NCBI RefSeq assembly: GCF_003709565.1
Contig: NZ_QNRC01000016.1
Location: forward strand, 32,605 to 96,604
Origin: Paracoccus sigandri
GTDB lineage: Bacteria > Pseudomonadota > Alphaproteobacteria > Rhodobacterales > Rhodobacteraceae
Direction: 5' to 3'
DNA: 64,000 bases
Under the pieces are notes generated by a model that saw nothing but the letters and a program-made list of their open reading frames with translations, ran no database searches and was not told the DNA's origin. This document shows, piece by piece, positions 1 through 11,550 of this stretch (positions are counted from its first letter, which is position 1; every line of letters starts with the position of its first letter). A program made the position numbers and the translations under genes.

Positions 1-1
1 C

Positions 2-778
2 AACGACAATGCCGCGGGCGAATACTATTTGACCGACCTTGTGGAACTGGCCCGCGCCGAGGGCCGCCGCGCCGATGTCGTCACCTGCGACGAAGAGGAA
101 ACGCTCGGCATCAACACCCGCGCCGAGCTTGCCGCCGCCGAGGCCGCCTTCCAGGCCCGCGCCCGCCGCGCCGCGCTGGAGGACGGGGTGACGCTCTCCG
201 ATCCCGGCACGGTCTGGTTCGCGCTGGACACGGTCGTCGGCCGCGACGCGATCATCGGCCAGAATGTCGTCTTCGGCCCCGGCGTCACCATCGAATCGGG
301 CGCCGAGATCCTGCCCTTCTGCCACCTGACGGGCTGCCATGTCTCGGAAGGCGCCACGGTCGGCCCCTTCGCCCGGCTGCGCCCCGGCGCCGAGCTGGGC
401 GCCGACGCCCATGTCGGCAATTTCGTCGAGATCAAGAACAGCGTGCTGGACGAGGGCGTGAAGGTCGGCCACCTGACCTATCTGGGCGACGCCACGATCG
501 GCGAACATGCGAATATCGGCGCGGGCACCGTCACCTGCAACTATGACGGCGTGATGAAGCACCGCACCCGCATCGGCGCCCGCGCCTTCATCGGCAGCGA
601 CACGATGCTGGTCGCGCCGGTCAGCGTCGGGGACGCGGCGATGACCGGCTCGGGCTCGGTCATTACCCAGGATGTCCCGGACGGGGCGCTGGCGCTGGCG
701 CGCGCGCGCCAGGTCAACAAGCCGGGCCTTGCCATTCGCCTGATGGACGCGCTGCGCGCGAAGAAGGAGAAGCGCTGA
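2..778 (+). CDS. glmU: GlmU, C-terminal part (bifunctional N-acetylglucosamine-1-phosphate uridyltransferase / glucosamine-1-phosphate acetyltransferase)
   Basis: The gene enters from the left edge and is open from base 2, so its start and most of the uridyltransferase domain are missing. What remains is the end of that domain (ELAAAEAAF helix region) followed by a left-handed beta-helix with hexapeptide repeats (IIGQNVVFGPGV, ANIGAGTVTCNYDG). The helix forms the trimeric acetyltransferase that converts glucosamine-1-phosphate to GlcNAc-1-phosphate. The NYDG segment and the following KHRT are typical of the acetyl-CoA and substrate site. The stop lies one base before the glmS ATG, so the two are very probably cotranscribed and together supply UDP-GlcNAc for peptidoglycan and lipid A. 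Confidence 0.96.
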   Translation, partial: NDNAAGEYYLTDLVELARAEGRRADVVTCDEEETLGINTRAELAAAEAAFQARARRAALEDGVTLSDPGTVWFALDTVVGRDAIIGQNVVFGPGVTIESGAEILPFCHLTGCHVSEGATVGPFARLRPGAELGADAHVGNFVEIKNSVLDEGVKVGHLTYLGDATIGEHANIGAGTVTCNYDGVMKHRTRIGARAFIGSDTMLVAPVSVGDAAMTGSGSVITQDVPDGALALARARQVNKPGLAIRLMDALRAKKEKR

Positions 779-779
779 C

Positions 780-2597
<1,818 letters not shown>

Positions 2598-2779
2598 CGA
2601 ACGGGGCCATGCGCAACTTGCCGGGCGACCAGGGCGCCCGAAGCCTGATCCGGCAATCTGCGCGGCCAGTCGTGGATATCGGCATTGTCCGGCCGCGCTT
2701 CGCGACGTGGACCCTGCCGAAGCCGTGAAACCGGCGGGCGGAAGCCTGAAAGGCTGAGAGCCGATGCCGGCCAGGCGGC

Positions 2780-3781
2780 TTACGCGAAGCGCGTCAACCG
2801 CGCCGCCGCGACATCGGCCAGCACCGAGATCGCCAGCGAGGATGCGTCTCTCGTCGGGCCGAACATGCCGATGGGGGCCTTGATCCGGGCGATGTCCGCC
2901 TCGGCGATCCCCTGGTCGCGCAGACGCTCGACACGGGCGCGATGTGCCTTCATGCTGCCCATGGCGCCGATGTAAAATCCCGGCGATTGCAAGGCCTTCA
3001 GAAGGACAGGCAGTTCGGCGTCCGGATCATGGTGCAGAACGGCGATGGCGGTATGGGCGTCCGCCATCCCCTCGATTGCATGGATCGCCCGCGCCGGATC
3101 CAGCACCAGAATGTCATATCCCGCGCAGGCGGCCAGTCGCGCCAGTGCCTGCGCCTCGATCGAGCGGCCCGAGATCATCAGCCGGGTTACAGGGCGATAG
3201 ACCGACAGGAAGCCCGTGCCGTCCCATCCGGCGCGCTCTGGCACCGGCGCGCAGGTCAGCGCCTGCGTCTGCGGGGAATAGCGCAATGCGGCGGGCCGGC
3301 GCGCCTCCAGGCATCGCAGGACGCAGTCGATCGCCTCCACGTCCCGCAGCACATGGATGGCAACGGTGATGCCGCCGCCGCAGGGCAGGACGATGTCGAA
3401 GAAGGGCGAGCCTTCGCCATAGGCCACCGTCCGGTCACGCCCTTCGGCCATGGCCAACATGGCCTCGGTCGCGACCGCCGCCTCGACGCAGCCACCCGAC
3501 ACGAAGCCCGCATGACCGCCATCCGCCGCGATGACGACATGCGCGCCCAGTGCCCGCGCCGCGCCGCCGCGAATGCCGGTCAGGGTCGCGATCGCGACCG
3601 GGCCCCGCCCGAAGCTGGCCAGCGCGAAACGCAGCAGTTCCGCCGGATCATCGGTCTCCAGCGCCCGGACCGGCGTCGGCAGCCTGTTAACTGTGTCCGT
3701 TTCGTTCAACTCATGCCTCGCGGGAAAATCGGTTGCCCGGTCGGGCGCGTCGATGGCAGGCGCCTCGGCGCCTGCCGCCAT
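2780..3781 (-). CDS. XdhC/CoxF family molybdenum-cofactor maturation protein
   Basis: The protein has 333 residues. An N-terminal XdhC domain carries the diagnostic GGCVE motif (FVSGGCVEAAV), and a C-terminal Rossmann-like domain carries a diverged nucleotide loop (LMISGRSIEAQAL) and the YIGAMGS segment. Family members bind molybdopterin cofactor, help sulfurate it and insert it into xanthine-dehydrogenase-type enzymes. The gene starts 14 bases after the stop of the molybdopterin subunit gene, on the same strand, so this is its dedicated chaperone. The ATG at 3781 has only a distant purine-rich stretch upstream, so the true start could be somewhat further downstream. The family call is firm; the exact partner is inferred from position. 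Confidence 0.88.
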   Translation of the reverse strand: MAAGAEAPAIDAPDRATDFPARHELNETDTVNRLPTPVRALETDDPAELLRFALASFGRGPVAIATLTGIRGGAARALGAHVVIAADGGHAGFVSGGCVEAAVATEAMLAMAEGRDRTVAYGEGSPFFDIVLPCGGGITVAIHVLRDVEAIDCVLRCLEARRPAALRYSPQTQALTCAPVPERAGWDGTGFLSVYRPVTRLMISGRSIEAQALARLAACAGYDILVLDPARAIHAIEGMADAHTAIAVLHHDPDAELPVLLKALQSPGFYIGAMGSMKAHRARVERLRDQGIAEADIARIKAPIGMFGPTRDASSLAISVLADVAAARLTRFA

Positions 3782-3795
3782 GGGAAAGCCGGACC

Positions 3796-6024
3796 TCAGG
3801 CCTCTCCTCCTTCTTCCAGATCGAGTTTCGACAGGGGCAGGCTGCGCACGCGACGCCCGGTCAGGGTCGAGACCGCATTCGCCACCGCGGGCGGCACGCC
3901 CGGCACGCCCGGTTCGCCGATGCCGCCCATGGGCGCCCCGCTTTCGACGATGCGCACATGGACGCGCGGCATCATCTCCGGCGTCAGGATCGGATAGCCG
4001 TCGTAATTGCGCGCCTGCGGCATGCCGTCCACATAGACGACCTCCTCGAACAGCGCAGAGGACAGCCCCAGCGCGACCGCCGAATTCACCTGCGCCTCGA
4101 TGATCGCCGGGTTGACGATGCTGCCCGGATCGATGGCGACCCAGATGTCATGCACGACGACCTGGCCCTGCCGGATCGAGACCTCGGCGATCGTCGCCAC
4201 CTCGCTGCCGAAGGGCGAGGCCATCGCGACGCCGCGCGCGCGCCGGCTGCCGTCCCCGGCCTCGAACGGGCCGCGCTTCCAGCCGCCGGACAGATCGGCG
4301 ACCGCCTCCAGCAGGTTTCTGTGCCGCGGGCTGTCCGCCAGCAGGCGGTGGCGCAGCTCATAGGGATCCTGCTGCCCGGCATCGGCCATTTCGTCGAAGA
4401 AGGTCTCATAGAAGAAATCGTTCATCGAATGGCCGACCGAGCGCCAGAAGCCGATGATCGCCGGATCATCGACATGGACATGGCCGACGCGACGGTTCGG
4501 GATCGCATAGAGCTTGCCGGCGACGCCTTCGACGGCGGAGCTGTCGACCTTGTCCGGCTCGCGCCCGAACCAGCGGCCGGCCGGCCCCTCGCCCGCCGTC
4601 ACCGCGTGCAGGGCCACCGGCAGCCCGTCATCGTCCAGCCCCGCGCGGAAGCGCGCGACGGAGATGGGGCGCAGGGTGTCGCGCAGGAATTCCTCCTCGC
4701 GGCTCCAGATCAGCTTGACGGGGCGGCCCACGGCTTTCGCCAGCAGGATCGCCTGCGGAAACGGATTCGCGGACTGATACAGGAAATGCCGCCCGAAGAA
4801 GCCGCCCAGCATCGGCGAATGGATGATGACCTGCTCGGGGGCGAGGCCTGCCACCCGCGCCGCGTCGGCCTGGAACATCTCGGGCGCCTGGTTCGGGACC
4901 CACAGCTCCAGCGTGCCATCATCGTTCCAGCGCGCCAGCGCCGAGGGCGGCTCCAGCTGGCCATGCGCCAGGTAGGGCGCGTCATAGCTCGCCTCGACCA
5001 CATGCGCCGCGCCGGCAAGCGCGGCGGCGGCGTCGCCTTCCGCCTCGAAATCGATGCCGTCGCCGGTCGTCCCCTTCAGCTGGGCCAGATGCGCTTCGGT
5101 CGAAAACTCGGCCGGCATGGCATGGGCCGTGCCCTGCGCGGGTTCGCTCCAGGTCACCTGCAGCGCCTCGACCGCCATCCGGGCGCGCCACCAGCTGCTG
5201 GCGACCACCGCCACCGCGCCGGGCAGCCGGTGGATCGAGTGGACGCCGGGCATGGCGCCGACCTCGGATTCGTTCTGCAGCTCATCCGGCTCGCCGCCCA
5301 GACGCGGGCTGTGCTGGACGGCGGCGTGCAGCATCCCCTCTAGCGAAAGATCGATGGTGTATTGCGTCTTGCCGGTCGATTTGTCCTGCGCATCCAGCCG
5401 CTGGACCGGCTTGCCGATCCAGCGGAAATCGGCGCTGTCGCGCAGGGCCGCATCCTCGGGCACCGGCAGGCCGGCAGCGGCATCGGCCAGATCGCCATAG
5501 GGCAGGCCGCGCCCCGACGCCGCATGGACCACGCGCCCCGGTTCGGTCGAAAGCTCGTCCACCGGCACGTCAAGCTGCGCCGCCGCCGCCTGCAGCAGCA
5601 TCATCCGCGCCGAGGCGCCCAGCCTGCGCATGGCATCATAGCTCATGCGCACCGACATGCTGCCGCCGGTAAAGCGCCCGCCGCCGACCAGCAGGTAATC
5701 CGGGCCGGGAGGCGCGTTCTCGACGGAAAAATTGGCCGGATCGACGTCCAGTTCCTCGCCGACGATCTGCGCCAGGGCGGTGAAGACGCCCTGCCCGCCC
5801 TCGTTGAAGGCGCTGCGGAACAGGACGGTGCTGTCGGGGCGGATCTCAAGGAAGGCGGAAACGCGGCTGCCGGGGGCGATGGTTTCCGCCGCCTGCGCAA
5901 GGGCGCGCCTCGCCGGCAGGTTCACCCCAAGCACCAGCGCCCCGAGCGAGGCGCCGATGAAGCCGCGACGCGACAGCTTGAACGGCTTGCCGGTCTGGCG
6001 GGCGTTGTGGAACATGTCGTTCAT
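3796..6024 (-). CDS. Tat-exported molybdopterin-binding aldehyde/isoquinoline oxidoreductase, large subunit (IorB/CoxL type)
   Basis: This 742-residue protein resembles the large subunit of isoquinoline 1-oxidoreductase-type enzymes of the xanthine oxidase family. The N-terminus has a twin-arginine signal (LSRRGFIGASLG, residues about 17-28, then a hydrophobic stretch ending ALA), so it is probably exported folded to the periplasm. The proposed catalytic glutamate is visible near the C-terminus in GIGEPG (Glu704). Such enzymes hydroxylate aldehydes or N-heterocycles with water as the oxygen donor. The 2Fe-2S subunit gene lies 11 bases upstream and the XdhC gene 14 bases downstream. No cytochrome c subunit is encoded nearby, so the electron acceptor is unknown. 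The substrate cannot be deduced. Confidence 0.9.
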   Translation of the reverse strand: MNDMFHNARQTGKPFKLSRRGFIGASLGALVLGVNLPARRALAQAAETIAPGSRVSAFLEIRPDSTVLFRSAFNEGGQGVFTALAQIVGEELDVDPANFSVENAPPGPDYLLVGGGRFTGGSMSVRMSYDAMRRLGASARMMLLQAAAAQLDVPVDELSTEPGRVVHAASGRGLPYGDLADAAAGLPVPEDAALRDSADFRWIGKPVQRLDAQDKSTGKTQYTIDLSLEGMLHAAVQHSPRLGGEPDELQNESEVGAMPGVHSIHRLPGAVAVVASSWWRARMAVEALQVTWSEPAQGTAHAMPAEFSTEAHLAQLKGTTGDGIDFEAEGDAAAALAGAAHVVEASYDAPYLAHGQLEPPSALARWNDDGTLELWVPNQAPEMFQADAARVAGLAPEQVIIHSPMLGGFFGRHFLYQSANPFPQAILLAKAVGRPVKLIWSREEEFLRDTLRPISVARFRAGLDDDGLPVALHAVTAGEGPAGRWFGREPDKVDSSAVEGVAGKLYAIPNRRVGHVHVDDPAIIGFWRSVGHSMNDFFYETFFDEMADAGQQDPYELRHRLLADSPRHRNLLEAVADLSGGWKRGPFEAGDGSRRARGVAMASPFGSEVATIAEVSIRQGQVVVHDIWVAIDPGSIVNPAIIEAQVNSAVALGLSSALFEEVVYVDGMPQARNYDGYPILTPEMMPRVHVRIVESGAPMGGIGEPGVPGVPPAVANAVSTLTGRRVRSLPLSKLDLEEGGEA

Positions 6025-6035
6025 TTTCCGCCCCC

Positions 6036-6482
6036 CTACGCCTGCGCCGCGTCGCGGACGGCCGCCGCGATGGCGTTATAGGTGCCGCAGCGGCACAGAT
6101 TGACCATCGCGCCCGCGATGTCGTCGTCGTCCGGCTGCGGGGTTTCCTTCAGCAGCGCCGTTGCCGCCATCACCTGCCCCGACTGGCAATAGCCGCATTG
6201 CGGCACCTGGTGGGCGACCCAGGCCTGGACCACCTTGCGGCCGACCGGATCGTCCTCGACGGCCTCGATGGTGGTGATCTCGGCCCCGGCCACGCTGTCC
6301 ACCGGGGTCACGCAGGATCGCGTCGCCATGCCGTCGACAAGCACCGTGCAGGCCCCGCATTGCGCGACGCCGCAGCCATATTTGGTGCCGGTCATGCCCA
6401 ATTCGTCGCGCAGCACCCAGAGAAGCGGGGTATCGGGCTCGATATCGATCTGGTGCGTGGTTCCGTTGATCGTCAGATCCAT
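6036..6482 (-). CDS. 2Fe-2S subunit of the molybdenum hydroxylase (IorA type)
   Basis: This is a 148-residue electron-transfer subunit with two [2Fe-2S] clusters. The plant-ferredoxin-type cluster is held by Cys37, Cys42, Cys45 and Cys57 (GCGVAQCGAC and the later SC). The second is held by Cys95, Cys98, Cys129 and Cys131 (CGYC and CRC). I chose the ATG at 6482 because GAGGAG sits just upstream and the protein then begins MDLTINGTTH, as is usual for the family; the longer open frame adds an unrelated 40 residues. It has no signal peptide, so it presumably travels with the Tat-bearing large subunit. It heads the leftward operon with the large subunit and XdhC. Confidence 0.93.
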   Translation of the reverse strand: MDLTINGTTHQIDIEPDTPLLWVLRDELGMTGTKYGCGVAQCGACTVLVDGMATRSCVTPVDSVAGAEITTIEAVEDDPVGRKVVQAWVAHQVPQCGYCQSGQVMAATALLKETPQPDDDDIAGAMVNLCRCGTYNAIAAAVRDAAQA

Positions 6483-6761
6483 GGGTTTGCTCCTCAGCTT
6501 TGAAGTGGCACGGGGACGTTTCGGCCGCTGCTTCAGACACCCGGTCGAGCATTGCGGTGATCCCACCACCTGGCGAGGGAAGGATCCCCCGACATGGCGC
6601 AAATGTCCATCATATCATTGATGAGAGCCCGGTTTCAGGCGCAGATCATCGATTTCCTCAATGAATTGGAGGCTTTCCGCGATCTCGTTTTCGTTTGGGC
6701 GACTGCCCCCCGTCGTGCTGTGCCCGGTCCGGCGCCGGAGGGGGTTCTTACGGCGCCGACA
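6483..6761. other. Intergenic region upstream of the molybdenum hydroxylase operon
   Basis: These 279 bases separate the oxygenase stop from the start of the leftward 2Fe-2S subunit gene, so they should hold that operon's promoter. An imperfect dyad (CATCA/TGATG arms) lies around 6608-6625. I could not support a specific promoter or a gene. Confidence 0.4.
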
Positions 6762-7477
6762 TCACGTCGCGTCGTGGAAGATGATCCCCAGCGTGTGGCG
6801 CCGGCCGCTTCGGAGGGTGCTGACGCCGTGGCGCATGTTCACGCGGTAATCGCCCCGGCTGCCGCGCACCGGGCGGTGATGCACGGCGAAGGCGACGGCA
6901 TCGCCCTGGCGCAGCGGCACGACCTCGGCCCGGCTCTGCATCCGGGGGCGCTGTTCGGTCAGCACGAACTCGCCGCCGGTGAAATCGCGCCCAGGCTCGG
7001 ACAGCAGGAAGGCCACCTGCAGGGGAAAGGCCAGGTCGCCGTAAAGGTCCTGGTGCAGGCAGTTGAAATCGCCCGGCCCGTATTGCAACAGCAGCGGCGT
7101 CGGGCGGGTCTGGCCCGCCGCATGGCACTGCTGCAGGAAGGCCTCCAGCGTGCCGGGATAGCGGGTGCCGATCGCCATGCGCGCGTTCCAGCCATTCGCC
7201 ACCGCCGCCAGATGCAGATAGAGCCCGGCGCGCAGTTCCGCCACCAGGTCCGGCAGCGGATAGCTGAAATAGCGGTATTCGCCCTGGCCGAAGCCGTGCC
7301 GGGCCATGTGGATATGGCTGCGGAAATGGCCTTCCTGCGGATAGAGCGCCGCCAGATCGCGGCACTCGGCGGCCGTCAGCAGGCCGGGCAGGATCGCGCA
7401 GCCATGCCGGTCCAGTTCCGCCCCGAAACCCGCCCAGTCCCGCGCGGCCAGCCGCTGCTGCAAGGTCGCGGGGGCGC

Positions 7478-7481
<4 letters not shown>
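6762..7481 (-). CDS. 2-oxoglutarate/Fe(II)-dependent oxygenase, translationally coupled to ada
   Basis: This 239-residue protein has a facial-triad signature of the 2OG-Fe(II) oxygenase fold: His143 and Asp145 (CLHQDLYGD) and a distal His218 (NMRHGVS), with an arginine shortly after (SGRRHTLG) that could bind the 2-oxoglutarate carboxylate. The LQYGPGDFN segment precedes the metal motif. Its ATG shares bases with the ada stop (ATGA at 7478-7481), so it is translated with Ada. The neighbour suggests a role in DNA alkylation damage, as with AlkB in enterobacteria. The sequence does not look like classic AlkB, however, so the substrate is unassigned. It could equally hydroxylate a protein or small molecule. 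Confidence 0.85.
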
Positions 7482-8548
<1,067 letters not shown>

Positions 8549-8562
8549 CGCTCGGCTCCTTC

Positions 8563-8581
8563 CATCACATAGGTCGTGATG
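8563..8581. promoter_or_regulatory. Inverted repeat upstream of ada
   Basis: Perfect 6-bp arms CATCAC and GTGATG are separated by 7 bases and lie 14 bases upstream of the ada start, just beyond its ribosome binding site. This could be an operator or a small leader hairpin. Ada self-regulation is known in the family, but binding to this site is inference. Confidence 0.4.
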
Positions 8582-8702
8582 ATAGGCGCCGCCACCGCCC
8601 CGCCGCGTCCCGACCCTTGCTTTCAAATCCGAAGGGCAGGCCCGGCAGCGGGACAAGCGCCGCTGCCGCCGCTTCCGCTGGTCCGGCCTTTGATCCGGCG
8701 GG

Positions 8703-9506
8703 TCAGGCGCCCGCCATCCGGTGCCGCCCGATGGGCAGCATCATCGGCCGCCCCGAGACCGGGTCCGGGATGATCCGGCTGTCCAGCCCGAAGACCGCCC
8801 GCACATTCGCCGCCGTCAGCACCTCGTCCGGGCTGCCCGACACATGCAGCCGCCCCGCCGCCATCGCCACCAGGTGATCGGCATAGCGCGCGGCAAGGTT
8901 CAGGTCGTGCAGCACCATCACGATGGTCGTGCCGCGCCGCTGGTTCAGGTCGCACAGCAGGTCCAGCACCTCGACCTGATGGGCGATGTCCAGGAAGGTC
9001 GTCGGCTCGTCCAGCAGCAGCAGGTCGGTCTCCTGCGCCAGCGCCATCGCGATCCAGACGCGCTGGCGCTGCCCGCCCGACAACTCGTCCACGGCGCGCT
9101 CGGCCAGGTCGGTGGTGCGGGTGGCCTCCAGCGCGGCGGCGACGGCCTCGTCGTCGGCGCGGTTCCAGCGCGACAGGATGCCGTGATGCGGATGGCGGCC
9201 GCGGCTGACCAGGTCGGCGACGGTGATCCCCTCGGGCGCCACGGGCGATTGCGGCAAGAGGCCCAGCACCTGCGCCAGCTTGCGCGGCGCCATGCGATGC
9301 ACTGCCTTGCCGTCCAGCAGCACCTGCCCGCCGCGCGGCGCCAGCAGCCGCGACATCGCGCGCAGCAGCGTCGATTTCCCGCAGGCATTGGCCCCGACGA
9401 TCGCCGTCACCCGGCCCGGCAGCACGTCGAGGTTCAGCCCCTGAAGGATCAGCCGGTCGCCATAGCCGGCCGACAGCTGCTGGACGGAAAGGGTATGGGC
9501 GGTCAC
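8703..9506 (-). CDS. Iron-siderophore ABC transporter, ATP-binding protein (FecE/FepC type)
   Basis: This 267-residue ATPase has Walker A (GANACGKST), the signature LSGGQRQR, Walker B (LLLLDEP) and the switch histidine in VLHDLNLAARYAD, a pattern typical of iron-siderophore and B12 importers. The start is GTG at 9506, overlapping the stop of the upstream permease (GTGA), so the four transporter genes are translationally coupled. It powers uptake of the ferric siderophore across the inner membrane. It is the last gene of the operon. Codon use and GC content match the neighbours. Confidence 0.94.
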   Translation of the reverse strand: MTAHTLSVQQLSAGYGDRLILQGLNLDVLPGRVTAIVGANACGKSTLLRAMSRLLAPRGGQVLLDGKAVHRMAPRKLAQVLGLLPQSPVAPEGITVADLVSRGRHPHHGILSRWNRADDEAVAAALEATRTTDLAERAVDELSGGQRQRVWIAMALAQETDLLLLDEPTTFLDIAHQVEVLDLLCDLNQRRGTTIVMVLHDLNLAARYADHLVAMAAGRLHVSGSPDEVLTAANVRAVFGLDSRIIPDPVSGRPMMLPIGRHRMAGA

Positions 9507-10528
9507 AGCGACGCTCCGGTGCGGTTGACGTGGATGATGAGGTAGATCAGGTAGGGCGCGCCAAGCGCCCCGGTCACGACGCCGACCGGATAGCGCCCCG
9601 GCAGCAGGAACTGCCCCGCATAGTCGCCGGCCAGCACCAGCGCCGCGCCCACCAGCGCGGCGGGCAGCAGGGCCGAGCCGTTCGGCCCGACGATCCGCGC
9701 CGCGATCGGCCCGGCCAGGAAGGCGACGAAGGAGATCGGCCCGACCACCGCCGTCGCCACCGCGATCAGCCCGACCGCCGCGACCACCACGACCGCGCGG
9801 GTCCGCCCGACATCGGTGCCAAGCGCCGAGGCCGCGTCGTCGCCCAGCCGCAGCGCCTCCAGATCCCGCGTGCGCATCACCAGAAGCCCGCCGAAGACCA
9901 GCAGCGACAGCAGCACCGGCACGGCCTGCGCCAGCTGCGCGCCGTTCAGGCTGCCCGCCAGCCAGCGGATCGCCTCTTGCAGGTCCCACGAGGGCGCGCG
10001 CGACAGCGTGTAGGAGATGAAGCTCTGCATCATCGCCTGCACGCCGATGCCGACCAGGATCAGCCGCGTGCCCGCGACGCCGCCGCGAAAGGACAGCGCA
10101 TAGATCGCGATCGCGACGCCAAGCCCGGCGACGACCGCAAAGACCGACACCGCCGCGCCGTCGAGGCCCATGACGACGATGGCGAAGACCGCCGCGGCGC
10201 TGGCGCCCGAGCTGATGCCGATGATGTCGGGGCTGGCCAGCGGGTTGCGCAGCATGATCTGGAAGGCCGCGCCGCCAAGGCCGAAGGACAGGCCCGCAAG
10301 GATCGCCAGGACCGCGCGCGGGAGGCGCAGCTGGCCGACGGTGAAAGAGGCGCCCGGCACCTCCTGCCCGGCCAGCACCCGCAGCACGTCCTGCGGCGGG
10401 GTGAAGCTCTGGCCCAGCATCAGCGTGACGGCAAACCCCGCCGCCAGCAGGACCAGCGCCGTCCAGATCACCCGGCTGCGGTAACGCGCGCGGCGCAGGC
10501 GCCCGGCGGTGATGGCCTCGGCGGTCAT
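9503..10528 (-). CDS. Iron-siderophore ABC transporter permease (FecCD family), second permease
   Basis: The protein has 341 residues and about nine or ten hydrophobic segments of the FecCD type. Conserved family segments include LRLPRAVLAILAG, GAAFQIMLRNPLASPDIIG and the late GPISFVAFLAGPIAARI. The start at 10528 overlaps the stop of the other permease (ATGA). It should form the transmembrane channel together with the gene product of 10525-11550, one permease per half. It is not a copy of that neighbour; the two clearly differ in sequence, as usual for FepD/FepG pairs. Confidence 0.93.
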   Translation of the reverse strand: MTAEAITAGRLRRARYRSRVIWTALVLLAAGFAVTLMLGQSFTPPQDVLRVLAGQEVPGASFTVGQLRLPRAVLAILAGLSFGLGGAAFQIMLRNPLASPDIIGISSGASAAAVFAIVVMGLDGAAVSVFAVVAGLGVAIAIYALSFRGGVAGTRLILVGIGVQAMMQSFISYTLSRAPSWDLQEAIRWLAGSLNGAQLAQAVPVLLSLLVFGGLLVMRTRDLEALRLGDDAASALGTDVGRTRAVVVVAAVGLIAVATAVVGPISFVAFLAGPIAARIVGPNGSALLPAALVGAALVLAGDYAGQFLLPGRYPVGVVTGALGAPYLIYLIIHVNRTGASL

Positions 10529-11550
10529 AGGTCCCGGACCCTCTGGCGGCGGACGATCCAGATGAAGAAGGGCGCGCCGATGAAGGCGGTGACGATGCCC
10601 ACGTCCAGCTCTGCGGGGCGGGCGATGATGCGGCCGGCGACGTCGGAGGCGACCAGCAGCGCCGCGCCGGTCAGGGCCGAGAAGGGCAGCAGCCAGCGAT
10701 GATCGACCCCCACCAGCAACCGGCACAGATGCGGCACGATCAGCCCGACGAAGCCGATGGGCCCGCAGACCGCCGTTGTCGCTCCGCAGAGCAGGATCGC
10801 CGACAGCGCCGCCATGGCGCGCGCAAGTGCGACACGCTCGCCCAGTCCCGCCGCCATCTCGTCCCCAAGCGCCAGAGAGTTCAGCTTGCGCGCCGAGGCC
10901 ATCGCCAGCAAAAGCCCCGCCGCCAGGAAGGGCAGCACGGGCCCCATCCGCGCGAAGGTCGCCCCGCCGACGCCGCCGATCTGCCAGGCCTGCAGGCCGC
11001 CGGCGATGTCGCCGCGCGTCAGCATCACCGCCACCACCAGCGAATAAAGCGCGATCGAGGTCGCCGTCCCCGCCAGCGCCAGCTTCAGCGGCGTCGCGCC
11101 GCCCCGGCCAAGCGAGCCGATGGCATAGACGAAGACCGCCGTCGCGCCCGCGCCGAGGATCGCGACCCAGATGAAGCTCTGCGCGGCGCTGATCTGGAAC
11201 CACGCCACCGCGACGACGACGGCCAGCGCCGCGCCGGTATTCACCCCCAGGATGCCCGGATCGGCCAGCGGATTGCGCGTCACGCCCTGCATCAGCGCCC
11301 CCGAAAGACCAAGGGAGGCGCCGGCCAGAACCGCCAGGACCGTGCGCGGAATGCGCGCCGAGACGGCGGCCTGCGCAATCGTGCCGACCTCGCCTCGCAG
11401 CCCGGCAAGGATGTCGTCAAGCCCCACCTGCCGCGTGCCGATGGCCACCGACAGCGCGCCAAGCAGCAGCAGCGCGGCCAGCACCACAACCAGCCACAGC
11501 AGGCGCGCGCGCGCCGGGCTGCGCAGCGGGATGGTCGCGGCCTCGGTCAT
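10525..11550 (-). CDS. Iron-siderophore ABC transporter permease (FecCD family), first permease
   Basis: The protein has 341 residues and many hydrophobic helices. Family segments are clear: RIPRTVLAVLAGASLGLSG, MQGVTRNPLADPGILGVN and the later GPIGFVGLIVPHLCR. It pairs with the adjacent permease to form the inner-membrane path for the siderophore. Its start overlaps the binding-protein stop (ATGA at 11547-11550) and its stop overlaps the next start, so the order binding protein, permease, permease, ATPase is a tight single operon. Confidence 0.94.
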   Translation of the reverse strand: MTEAATIPLRSPARARLLWLVVVLAALLLLGALSVAIGTRQVGLDDILAGLRGEVGTIAQAAVSARIPRTVLAVLAGASLGLSGALMQGVTRNPLADPGILGVNTGAALAVVVAVAWFQISAAQSFIWVAILGAGATAVFVYAIGSLGRGGATPLKLALAGTATSIALYSLVVAVMLTRGDIAGGLQAWQIGGVGGATFARMGPVLPFLAAGLLLAMASARKLNSLALGDEMAAGLGERVALARAMAALSAILLCGATTAVCGPIGFVGLIVPHLCRLLVGVDHRWLLPFSALTGAALLVASDVAGRIIARPAELDVGIVTAFIGAPFFIWIVRRQRVRDL

